In this document: one piece after another, positions 1-6,582 of the stretch
Position numbering within the stretch: the first letter of the stretch is position 1
Layout of the letters: each line of letters starts with the position of its first letter
Assembly: GCA_965115995.1 (NCBI GenBank)
Contig: OZ220472.1
Span: forward strand, 2,108,001-2,172,000
Direction: 5' to 3'
DNA: 64,000 bases
From: Poriferisodalis sp026713105
GTDB lineage: Bacteria > Actinomycetota > Acidimicrobiia > Acidimicrobiales > Poriferisodalaceae
Notes under the pieces: generated by a model
What the model saw: only the letters and a program-made list of their open reading frames with translations
Database searches by the model: none
Told to the model about the DNA's origin: nothing
Translations under genes and position numbers: made by a program

Positions 1-878
1 ACTTCGTCGATGATGGCGACCAGCTCGGCCCGGGCCTCAGAGCTCAGGATGAGGTCCAAGAACCGCTGGTCGTCGGCTAGGTCGGGCCGGTCGAGCAGCT
101 TGGCAAACACGGGCCAACCCGGCCCGGTGCCACTGAGCAGGTGGATCCAGCCGTCGGCGGCTTCCACGGTGTGGAGCAGGGTGGGAACGAAAGCGTGGCC
201 CGAATCGATCCGCTCGGGGTTGCGACCGGTCAGCAGGGTGTAGGTGATCTCCGACGCCTGCGCGTAGATCATGCCGCCCACGAGCGACACGTCCACCCGC
301 TGCCCGAGCCCGGTCTCCCGGCGATGGAGCAGCGCCCCAAGGATGCCGGTGACCATGTTCTGGCAGCCGACATGGTCGGAAATCACCGCCCCGTTCATCA
401 CCGGAGGACCGCCGTCAATCCGGGTGGCGAACATGAGCCCGCCTTCTGCCTGGCCGCTCGAATCGGCTCCCTCACGGCCCGACTTGGGCCCGATCGGCCC
501 GAAGGTCGAACCGGTGGCGTACACGAGCCGCGGATTGATGGCAGACAGGTGCTCATAGGACAGGCCCCAGGCCTCCATGGTCCCGGGCACGAAGTTGTGG
601 ATCAGCACATCGATGTCGACGACGAAGCGCTCGAGCGCACTCTTGCCGCCCGGGGTGCGCAGGTCGAGAGTGACCGACCGCTTCCCCCGATTGCACGCTT
701 CGTAATACGGATTTCGGGGATCATCGGGCGACACGGGAATGACCCGCGCCAAATCGCCCATGCCCGGCAGCTCGATCTTGGTGACCGACGCTCCCATGTC
801 ACCCAGGGTCAACGCCGCCTGGGGACCCTGCACCAAGATCGACAAGTCGAGCACGGCGTAGCCGTCAAGAACTCCCAT
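1..878 (-). CDS. CaiB/BaiF family (class III) CoA-transferase, 3' end cut by window edge
   Basis: Reading leftward from an ATG at 878-876 gives MGVLDGYAVLDLSILVQGPQ followed by a stretch ending in GASVTKIELPG. This is the standard N-terminus of family III CoA-transferases, which move CoA between acyl-CoA thioesters and free acids. The frame stays open for about 292 codons to the window edge and has no stop, so the C-terminus lies outside. Further family-like stretches include NRGKRSVTLDLRTPGG and the segment containing DVLIHNFVPGTMEAWGLSYE. It is divergent from the nitroreductase, with about 88 bases between them that probably hold both promoters. The substrate cannot be told from sequence; carnitine, bile-acid and dicarboxylate relatives look alike at this level. 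Confidence 0.88.
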   Translation of the reverse strand, partial: MGVLDGYAVLDLSILVQGPQAALTLGDMGASVTKIELPGMGDLARVIPVSPDDPRNPYYEACNRGKRSVTLDLRTPGGKSALERFVVDIDVLIHNFVPGTMEAWGLSYEHLSAINPRLVYATGSTFGPIGPKSGREGADSSGQAEGGLMFATRIDGGPPVMNGAVISDHVGCQNMVTGILGALLHRRETGLGQRVDVSLVGGMIYAQASEITYTLLTGRNPERIDSGHAFVPTLLHTVEAADGWIHLLSGTGPGWPVFAKLLDRPDLADDQRFLDLILSSEARAELVAIIDE

Positions 879-966
879 CGCAGGATCGTAACCCCCACCC
901 GCTTGTCGCAGCCCTTCGGCCCTGGCTTGCCAAACTACGGAGACCACGCCTCCAAGGACGGTGACC

Positions 967-1650
967 ATGTCAGCAGCATCAGCGCAGCCACCCCCGGCAG
1001 ATCTCTACGAAACGATGAGCACGCTGCGGGCCGTGCGCCGTCTGCGAACCGACCCGATTCCGCCCGATGTCCTCGAACGGGTCGTGCAAGCGGCGTGCTG
1101 GGCGCCGACCGGCGGCAACCAGCAACCGTGGCGCGTGATCGTCGCTACCGACCCGGCTGTCAAGCAAGGACTGGCCGACGTCTATGCGCCGGAGTGGGCG
1201 AAGTTCGCCCAAGGCTTCTTGAAGCGATTCGAAGGCCTCCCCGCCGACGAGGTCGCCAAGTGGGAGCGCATCGTGGCCGCGGGCGACTACCTCGCCGATC
1301 ACCTGCATGAGGCCCCAGCGATCATGCTGTTCTGCGCCAACCCCGCAATGATGGCGATCACCGATGCCAACTTGGACCGGGTCAGCATGGTCGGCGGCGG
1401 CTCGGTGTATCCCGCAGTACAGAACCTGATGCTGGCGTGCGTGGCCGAAGGGCTGGGCTGCACCCTCACGACACTGCACTGTTTCCGCGAAGACGAGGTG
1501 AAGTCGTTGCTGGGCGTGCCCGACGGATGGGCCACCGTGGCGATGGTGCCGATCGGGTACCCCGTCGGCCGGGGCAACGGCCCGATCACTCGACGGCCGC
1601 CGGCCGAGATGGCGTACCGCAACACGTTCGGTCAGGTCTGGACGAGCTGA
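967..1650 (+). CDS. nitroreductase family FMN oxidoreductase
   Basis: A 227-residue protein of the NfsB/Frm2-like nitroreductase fold. These are FMN-dependent, NAD(P)H-using dimeric enzymes that reduce nitro groups, quinones or activated double bonds. The N-terminal segment TLRAVRRLRTDPIPPDVLER and the following AACWAPTGGNQQPWR are the usual FMN-phosphate binding region (Arg cluster and the S/T-G-x-N-x-Q-P-W motif). The C-terminal half has the GYP and R residues expected near the second FMN contact. I chose ATG 967 because AAGGA at 954-958 sits 8 bases upstream; a GTG at 961 is too close to that site. It is a single gene divergent from the CoA-transferase. The physiological substrate is unknown. 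Confidence 0.87.
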   Translation: MSAASAQPPPADLYETMSTLRAVRRLRTDPIPPDVLERVVQAACWAPTGGNQQPWRVIVATDPAVKQGLADVYAPEWAKFAQGFLKRFEGLPADEVAKWERIVAAGDYLADHLHEAPAIMLFCANPAMMAITDANLDRVSMVGGGSVYPAVQNLMLACVAEGLGCTLTTLHCFREDEVKSLLGVPDGWATVAMVPIGYPVGRGNGPITRRPPAEMAYRNTFGQVWTS

Positions 1651-1782
1651 TCGGTCGGCCAGGGTGCGTGCCGGTTGGTCGCCAAGCACTCCAAGCACGC
1701 GGCCTGATCCACGCCGCGCTGCGACCGTCGCGAGCCCAAATCCGTTATGACAGGCTCTAGCCAGACTCACCGGGGGAACGCC

Positions 1783-3006
1783 ATGAGCGAACCGATGCCA
1801 ACTTCGAAGTCTCGCGAGTTGTACGAGCGTGCGCAGGCGGTGATTCCCAAAGGCGTGTACGGCCACTACGGCCCTGCGGTCATCGAGGACGGGCCGGTCT
1901 TTTTCTCCTCTGCGGAGGGTGCCCGATTCACCGACGTCGACGGCAACTCCTACATCGACTGGATGTGCGCCTACGGCCCGAACATCTTGGGATACAACCA
2001 CCCGGCGGTGGAAGAGGCCGCGGAGAAGCAATCCGCCGACGGCAGCACGGTCAGCCTTGCCGCACCGGTCATGGTCGAGCTGGCAGAAGAGCTCGTTGAT
2101 CTCGTGGACGGCGCCGACTGGGCGCTGTTCGGCAAGAACGGCGCCGATGCGACAGGGCTCGCCGTCATGGTTGCCCGCGCCGCGACAGGGCGGCGGTACA
2201 TCCTCAAGATTGAAGGCGGCTATCACGGCTCAGCGCCCTGGATGCAGCCGCCCGGCAACAGAGGCACCATTGCCGAGGATCAAGCCTTCGTCATCGAAGT
2301 GCCTTGGAATGACGCTCAGGCTGTGCAGGCCGCCATCGATGCACACCCCGGCGACATCGCCTGCTTCATCTCTTCGCCGTACCACCATCCCGTCTTCGCA
2401 GACAACGAGCTGCCGGCGGACGGTTACTGGACGGCCGTCGAGTCAGCATGCAGGGCAGCAGGCATCGTCGTGATCCTGGACGAAGTCCGCAGCGGGTTCC
2501 GGATCGATCTCGCCGGCGCGCATGTCGCGTACGGGTTCACGCCCGACCTCATGTGCTTCGGCAAGGCGATCGGCAACGGGCATCCCGTGGCGGCGCTGGC
2601 GGGCAGCGACGCGCTGAAGGACGCCGCCGGCGAGACGTTCTTCACCGGGACCCAATTCTTCAACGCCGCGCCGATGGCAGCAGCCCTCGCGACCCTGCGG
2701 GAACTGCGCGCGACAGATGCGGCCGCCGCCGCGACCCAGATCGGTGTTCGCCTCGGCGAAGCGCTGACCGACGTGGCGGCGGCACACAGCCACGAACTGC
2801 GAGTGAGCGGGGTACCCGCGATGCCGTACCTGCGCATTGTCGGCGAGGGCGGCTCGAAGTTTCACGCCCGCTGGGTGGCCGAGTGCATCCGCCGCGGCGC
2901 CTATCTGCTCAGCTACCACAACAATTTCGTCTGCACGGCCCACACCGAAGACGACATCAAGCGGACCTGCGACATCGCCGACGCAGCCTTCGCCGCGCTC
3001 GACTGA
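1783..3006 (+). CDS. class III PLP-dependent aminotransferase (GSA-aminomutase-like)
   Basis: A 407-residue fold-type I PLP enzyme related to glutamate-1-semialdehyde aminomutase and omega-aminotransferases. The glycine-rich cofactor region is near FGKNGADATGLAVMVARAAT, the PLP-ring Asp lies in ILDEVRSGFR, and the Schiff-base lysine in MCFGKAIGNGHPVAALAG. ATG 1783 is preferred over an upstream ATG at 1747 because GGGGGA at 1772-1776 is correctly spaced and homology begins around SRELYERAQAVIPKGVYGHYG. True HemL belongs to the tetrapyrrole pathway, but no hem gene lies nearby, so a catabolic or secondary-metabolic transaminase is as likely. The gene is flanked by oxidoreductases, with no clear operon. 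Confidence 0.85.
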   Translation: MSEPMPTSKSRELYERAQAVIPKGVYGHYGPAVIEDGPVFFSSAEGARFTDVDGNSYIDWMCAYGPNILGYNHPAVEEAAEKQSADGSTVSLAAPVMVELAEELVDLVDGADWALFGKNGADATGLAVMVARAATGRRYILKIEGGYHGSAPWMQPPGNRGTIAEDQAFVIEVPWNDAQAVQAAIDAHPGDIACFISSPYHHPVFADNELPADGYWTAVESACRAAGIVVILDEVRSGFRIDLAGAHVAYGFTPDLMCFGKAIGNGHPVAALAGSDALKDAAGETFFTGTQFFNAAPMAAALATLRELRATDAAAAATQIGVRLGEALTDVAAAHSHELRVSGVPAMPYLRIVGEGGSKFHARWVAECIRRGAYLLSYHNNFVCTAHTEDDIKRTCDIADAAFAALD

Positions 3007-3178
3007 ACCGGCCACTCAGCGCCGCTGAGCGATCGTCTGATGCGCCCTGGCACGAAGCGGCCAGCCGGACCAGCGACTTGCCGGTCTCATTCACGGGCGA
3101 CCCGCCCACAATGATCGCTACTACTGCCGCACCGCACGCCGATGTGCTGTGCTGACGCAGCGAAAGGAGCGCACCGTC

Positions 3179-4015
3179 ATGAAACACGGCTTCACCGTGC
3201 CCAACAACTTCGGGGTCGACGATCCCGCCGACGTGGTCGCCTTGGCCGTCGAGGCCGAGGAACTCGGCTTCGACTCGGTGTGGGTGAACCATCACGTGCT
3301 CAACGTCGGATACGTGTGGGACCGGTTGGGCGAACGGCCCTATCACGATGCGCTGGTGACGCTCACCTGGCTCGCGGCCCACACGTCCCGGGTGCGCCTG
3401 GGCACCAGCGTGCTGGTGATGCCCTACCTGCACCCGATGGTGCTGGCCAAGGAGCTGGCCACATTGGATCGGCTGAGCGGGGGGCGCCTGGTGGTGGGGC
3501 TCGGCGTGGGCAGCCTGCCCGAGGAGAACGAGCTGCTGGGCGCCGAATATGACGACCGCGGCCGGCTCAGCAACGAGTTCATCGAAGTGCTCGACCTGCT
3601 GTGGACCCAGTCCAGCGCTGACTTCAACGGGCAGCATTACTCATTCCAGGGCGCAGTCAGCTCGCCGAAACCGCTGCAGCAGCCACGCCCACCCATACTC
3701 ATCGGCGGCAACCGCCCTCCGGCGCTGCGGCGCGTAGGCCAGTTAGGCGACGGCTGGCATCCCATGATGCTGTCGCCCGAGAGCGTCGCAAAGCGCCTGG
3801 GGGTGATTCGCGAGGCCGCCGAAGCGGCCGGCCGACCGGGCATCCCCGCTGAGCTATCTGTGCGTCTCACCGCCAATGAATTGACCCCTGAGTTGGCCGC
3901 TGAGTACTCGGCCGTCGGCGTGACTGAACTCGTCGTCTCGTGGAATACCGGCGACGTCGCCGAGATCAGCAGCGGCTTACAGGCCTTCGCCACTGAGCAT
4001 GACATCGGATGCTGA
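3179..4015 (+). CDS. LLM class oxidoreductase (luciferase-like, probably F420- or FMN-dependent)
   Basis: A 278-residue TIM-barrel protein of the bacterial luciferase-like superfamily. The start MKHGFTVPNNFGVDDPADVV and the conserved stretch VRLGTSVLVMPYLHPMVLAK are typical of actinobacterial F420-dependent oxidoreductases, as are the LSGGRLVVGLGVGSLPEE signature and the PRPPILIGGN segment. ATG 3179 is set by AAAGGAG at 3163-3169, nine bases upstream; an earlier ATG at 3149 lacks a site. Such enzymes oxidise or reduce alcohols, aldehydes or imines with deazaflavin F420 or FMN; the exact reaction is not decidable here. It is shorter than many members of about 330 residues, but the C-terminus looks intact. 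It converges on a minus-strand membrane gene. Confidence 0.85.
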   Translation: MKHGFTVPNNFGVDDPADVVALAVEAEELGFDSVWVNHHVLNVGYVWDRLGERPYHDALVTLTWLAAHTSRVRLGTSVLVMPYLHPMVLAKELATLDRLSGGRLVVGLGVGSLPEENELLGAEYDDRGRLSNEFIEVLDLLWTQSSADFNGQHYSFQGAVSSPKPLQQPRPPILIGGNRPPALRRVGQLGDGWHPMMLSPESVAKRLGVIREAAEAAGRPGIPAELSVRLTANELTPELAAEYSAVGVTELVVSWNTGDVAEISSGLQAFATEHDIGC

Positions 4016-4033
4016 GGGCCGAACTGCGATGAC

Positions 4034-4075
4034 CCGGCATTACCGACGGCATTCGACGCCGGCGAGTTGTTTTTT
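4034..4075 (+). terminator. possible rho-independent terminator between convergent genes
   Basis: CCGGC at 4034-4038 can pair with GCCGG at 4058-4062, and a nested CGGC/GCCG pairing is also possible. A run of six T residues follows at 4070-4075. It lies 18 bases after the LLM oxidoreductase stop, in the gap before the convergent membrane gene. The loop is large and the T-run is 7 bases from the stem, so the call is tentative. Confidence 0.35.
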
Positions 4076-4090
4076 CCAGGCGCTCGACAG

Positions 4091-4921
4091 CTATTTCGTG
4101 CGGAAAGAGGCGCTCATCTGATCGACGTCGTAGCCGCCGTGGGCGACACCGTCGGTGGCGTACTCGTACAGCGCTGTCTTGAAGTACAGGCCCAAAGCGC
4201 CGACGACCACGCTGACGGTCAGCACCCCCACGACGCCCAGAGCGATGCCGACGAACATCCCCACCCCGGGCACCAACGCCGCGATCGCGATGGCGATCAG
4301 AATGATCGGCAGAGCAAGCACAAACCCCAGCAATCCGAACCCCGCCTGCGAGATCAGATTCTCACCCCATGTGCGCCGCACCAACGACATCGACTGCTTG
4401 ACGCCAGCGAACGACCCGTAGTCGTCGACGATGATCGCGGGCACGACGAGATAGGTGGCCACACCCCACGCAGCCTCCGCCAAGAAAGTGAGCATCTGGC
4501 CCAGCCAGCCCAGTCGCTCCCGCAGGAAGCGCAGCACCAGCCCGACGGTCATAGTGATGAGCGCCCAGCCCAGCAGGCTCGGCAGCCGTGACATCGCCTT
4601 GCCCATGGCACTGCGCACCGTGGGGTCGCCACCGGTCATGCGCTCGTGCGCTCCGGCCACGAGCGCACCTTCGAAGAACACCACGATCGCAGTCGCCACA
4701 AAGACGAACACCAGTCCGAGCACTACTGCACTGCCGCCCAAGCCTTCGGCACCGCCGTCAGCGTCGAAACTGCCAGTCACAAAGCCCACAACCGCTGCGG
4801 CGGCCGCGACAGCGACGAGCGTCAGCATGCTGAGAACCGGCAACCACAACAGCTCCCGGTCCTGCTTCAGCAACGACCACGAGACCTTCGTCAGTCTCCA
4901 CGTATTGGCGAATCGGCCCAT
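4091..4921 (-). CDS. DUF6159-type integral membrane protein
   Basis: A 276-residue protein with about five to six hydrophobic segments. The start MGRFANTWRLTKVSWSLLKQ leads into a first membrane segment, and the centre contains SMSLVRRTWGENLISQAGFG. This arrangement matches the DUF6159 family of uncharacterised bacterial membrane proteins. I prefer ATG 4921 over ATG 4927 because AAGGAG (complement of 4929-4934) lies 7 bases from the inner ATG and only 1 from the outer. The C-terminus is a soluble tail after LGLYFKTALYEYAT. Nothing nearby suggests a partner, and no biochemical function is known for the family. Confidence 0.75.
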   Translation of the reverse strand: MGRFANTWRLTKVSWSLLKQDRELLWLPVLSMLTLVAVAAAAAVVGFVTGSFDADGGAEGLGGSAVVLGLVFVFVATAIVVFFEGALVAGAHERMTGGDPTVRSAMGKAMSRLPSLLGWALITMTVGLVLRFLRERLGWLGQMLTFLAEAAWGVATYLVVPAIIVDDYGSFAGVKQSMSLVRRTWGENLISQAGFGLLGFVLALPIILIAIAIAALVPGVGMFVGIALGVVGVLTVSVVVGALGLYFKTALYEYATDGVAHGGYDVDQMSASFRTK

Positions 4922-5143
4922 AGCCATGCTCCTTGCCTGTCAGCCCCCGCATACGTGTCGCAGATGATCCCGCGGCACGGCTGACGAACTCTGCACACCC
5001 GAGGGTACCCAAGCCATGCGACACCGATTCGTCAGGGGGTTCGCTGCGTCGTCCACGTCACTGTTCGCGGGACTCATTGGTCAGGAAAATCGTTACGGAC
5101 TCATGGGCTGCTGCGGACAGCCATGGCTTCGCGGTTCGCACTC

Positions 5144-6289
5144 TCAGTGACGTGAGCGCGCAGCTGCAGCCGGTTCAGGCTCAGCGGCCTGCCCAACCGG
5201 TTCGGGGCCAGTGCGCGATCCGGCTGGCATGCGGATCACCATGGCCACCGAGAACAGCACGACGGCGCCGCCCCCGAACTGCATGAGCGTGACCGGTTCG
5301 CCATGGATCAGCCAGGCCGTTCCCACGGCCACGATGTGCATGGCCAGCACATACAGCGAGGATCGGGCCACCTCGATGTGACCGTGGCACCACGTCATCA
5401 GCACGTGGCCGAACACCCCGGTCACGAAAGCCACGATCACGATCCACAGCCAATCCAGCCCGCCGAATTCGAAAAACTCGCTGGGCGATACCAGCAACAG
5501 CGTCGGCACGACCGCCGCAACGAACGACCAGAAGTTGATGCCTGCCATCCACTCGATCGGATCGACTGCGCTGGTCGATCTGGCCATCCGGGTCAGCACG
5601 AAATACACCGTGAACGTCAGCACCGACATGGCGGTCAGGAACAGGCCGAATGCGCTGGCACGGAACTCGCCCCCCGCGCCCACGATCACCCCGGCGGCGC
5701 CGAACACTCCGATCAGTGTGAAGACGATCTGGCGAACGCTGACCCGGTCGCCGAATATCGGCCCCACCAATGCCAGGAGCATGGCCGGCTGCAAGGCCAT
5801 CATCACCGACATCACCGAGATCGTGACTTCCTGCACGGCGGCGAAGACGAAGACCATGTTGATGCCGAAGGACAGCCCCGGCAGTGCTGTCTGCAAGAAC
5901 ACCCGCCGGGACAGCCAGCGACCCCGCAGTGCCAGCACCAACAGCAGGAACGGTGTGGACATGCCGAAGCGGATGAATGCGCTCACCATCGGCGGCGCAG
6001 TGAGCAGCTTGGAGATCGGCGGCCCGAGACCCCACGAGATGACCACCAAGCCCATGACGAGCAACGGCAAGCCGCCGCCGCTCGTGGTTACGCCAGCCGA
6101 GCGAGCAGACGAGCCGCCGGGCGACTGAACTGCCGGCACACCCGCCGCGGGAGCCTGGGCGCCGTTGACTGATCCTCTGACGTTGTCAGATCGGCCGATT
6201 GTCGGCGCGACCCCGAAGACGTTACCCGCGCCCGCCGCAACGGCGCGCGCACTGCTGCGCGCTCCATCCGGTCGACCCGCACCCCTCAC
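5144..6289 (-). CDS. EamA/DMT superfamily transporter
   Basis: A 381-residue predicted permease with around ten hydrophobic segments in two EamA-like halves. The first begins at GGLPLLVMGLVVISWGLGPP and the second near LDWLWIVIVAFVTGVFGHVL. DMT exporters usually have ten helices and move amino acids, nucleotide sugars or drugs out of the cell; the substrate is unknown. The first 75 or so residues are Ala/Gly/Ser-rich with no conserved content, so the true start may be internal. GTG 6139 would give 331 residues, but neither start has a convincing ribosome-binding site. The tail is Pro/Ala-rich. It is a single gene, divergent from the Calx-beta protein. Confidence 0.75.
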   Translation of the reverse strand: MRGAGRPDGARSSARAVAAGAGNVFGVAPTIGRSDNVRGSVNGAQAPAAGVPAVQSPGGSSARSAGVTTSGGGLPLLVMGLVVISWGLGPPISKLLTAPPMVSAFIRFGMSTPFLLLVLALRGRWLSRRVFLQTALPGLSFGINMVFVFAAVQEVTISVMSVMMALQPAMLLALVGPIFGDRVSVRQIVFTLIGVFGAAGVIVGAGGEFRASAFGLFLTAMSVLTFTVYFVLTRMARSTSAVDPIEWMAGINFWSFVAAVVPTLLLVSPSEFFEFGGLDWLWIVIVAFVTGVFGHVLMTWCHGHIEVARSSLYVLAMHIVAVGTAWLIHGEPVTLMQFGGGAVVLFSVAMVIRMPAGSRTGPEPVGQAAEPEPAAAARSRH

Positions 6290-6468
6290 CAGAGCGAGGC
6301 TAGGTCTTCCTGTCCCGGGGGTTGAGGTTGCGCCACGGCTTGAGGCTGCCTGCTGCTGGCGCTTCGTTGATTGGGTGTCGTGGGTGATCTACGCTGCGAG
6401 CAGGCGAAACAGGCGATTTCTGCCGCGGCCGTGCGGGCTGGACGTCGCCGGGGCTGGAGGACAGCACG

Positions 6469-6582
6469 ATGTCTGGCGAGCATGAAGGTCGACGTTCGAC
6501 TCGCGCGCTGAATGCGATCCGTTCGGTGCCTGCCGCCGCGGGCGCGCGGCTGTCGCGGGCTTGGACCCCCCCCCCGCGGTAG
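6469..6582 (+). other. short leader frame with strong RBS, closed by a stop just after the C10 tract
   Basis: ATG 6469 follows GGAGG at 6456-6460 with an 8-base spacer, the best ribosome-binding site in this neighbourhood. The frame encodes 37 residues beginning MSGEHEGRRSTRALNAIRS. It runs through ten consecutive C residues (6566-6575) and stops at TAG 6580-6582. Removing one C, or adding two, joins it in frame to the long secreted protein that follows. It may be the true 5' end of that gene in an OFF state, or reflect an assembly error in the homopolymer. Confidence 0.55.

Noticed and set aside
141..1310. 389-codon plus-strand frame at the left edge
   Set aside because: Antisense to the CaiB/BaiF gene and out of frame with the nitroreductase; no family resemblance.
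979..2226. 415-codon minus-strand frame
   Set aside because: Shadow of the nitroreductase and aminotransferase genes, which have clear motifs and ribosome-binding sites.
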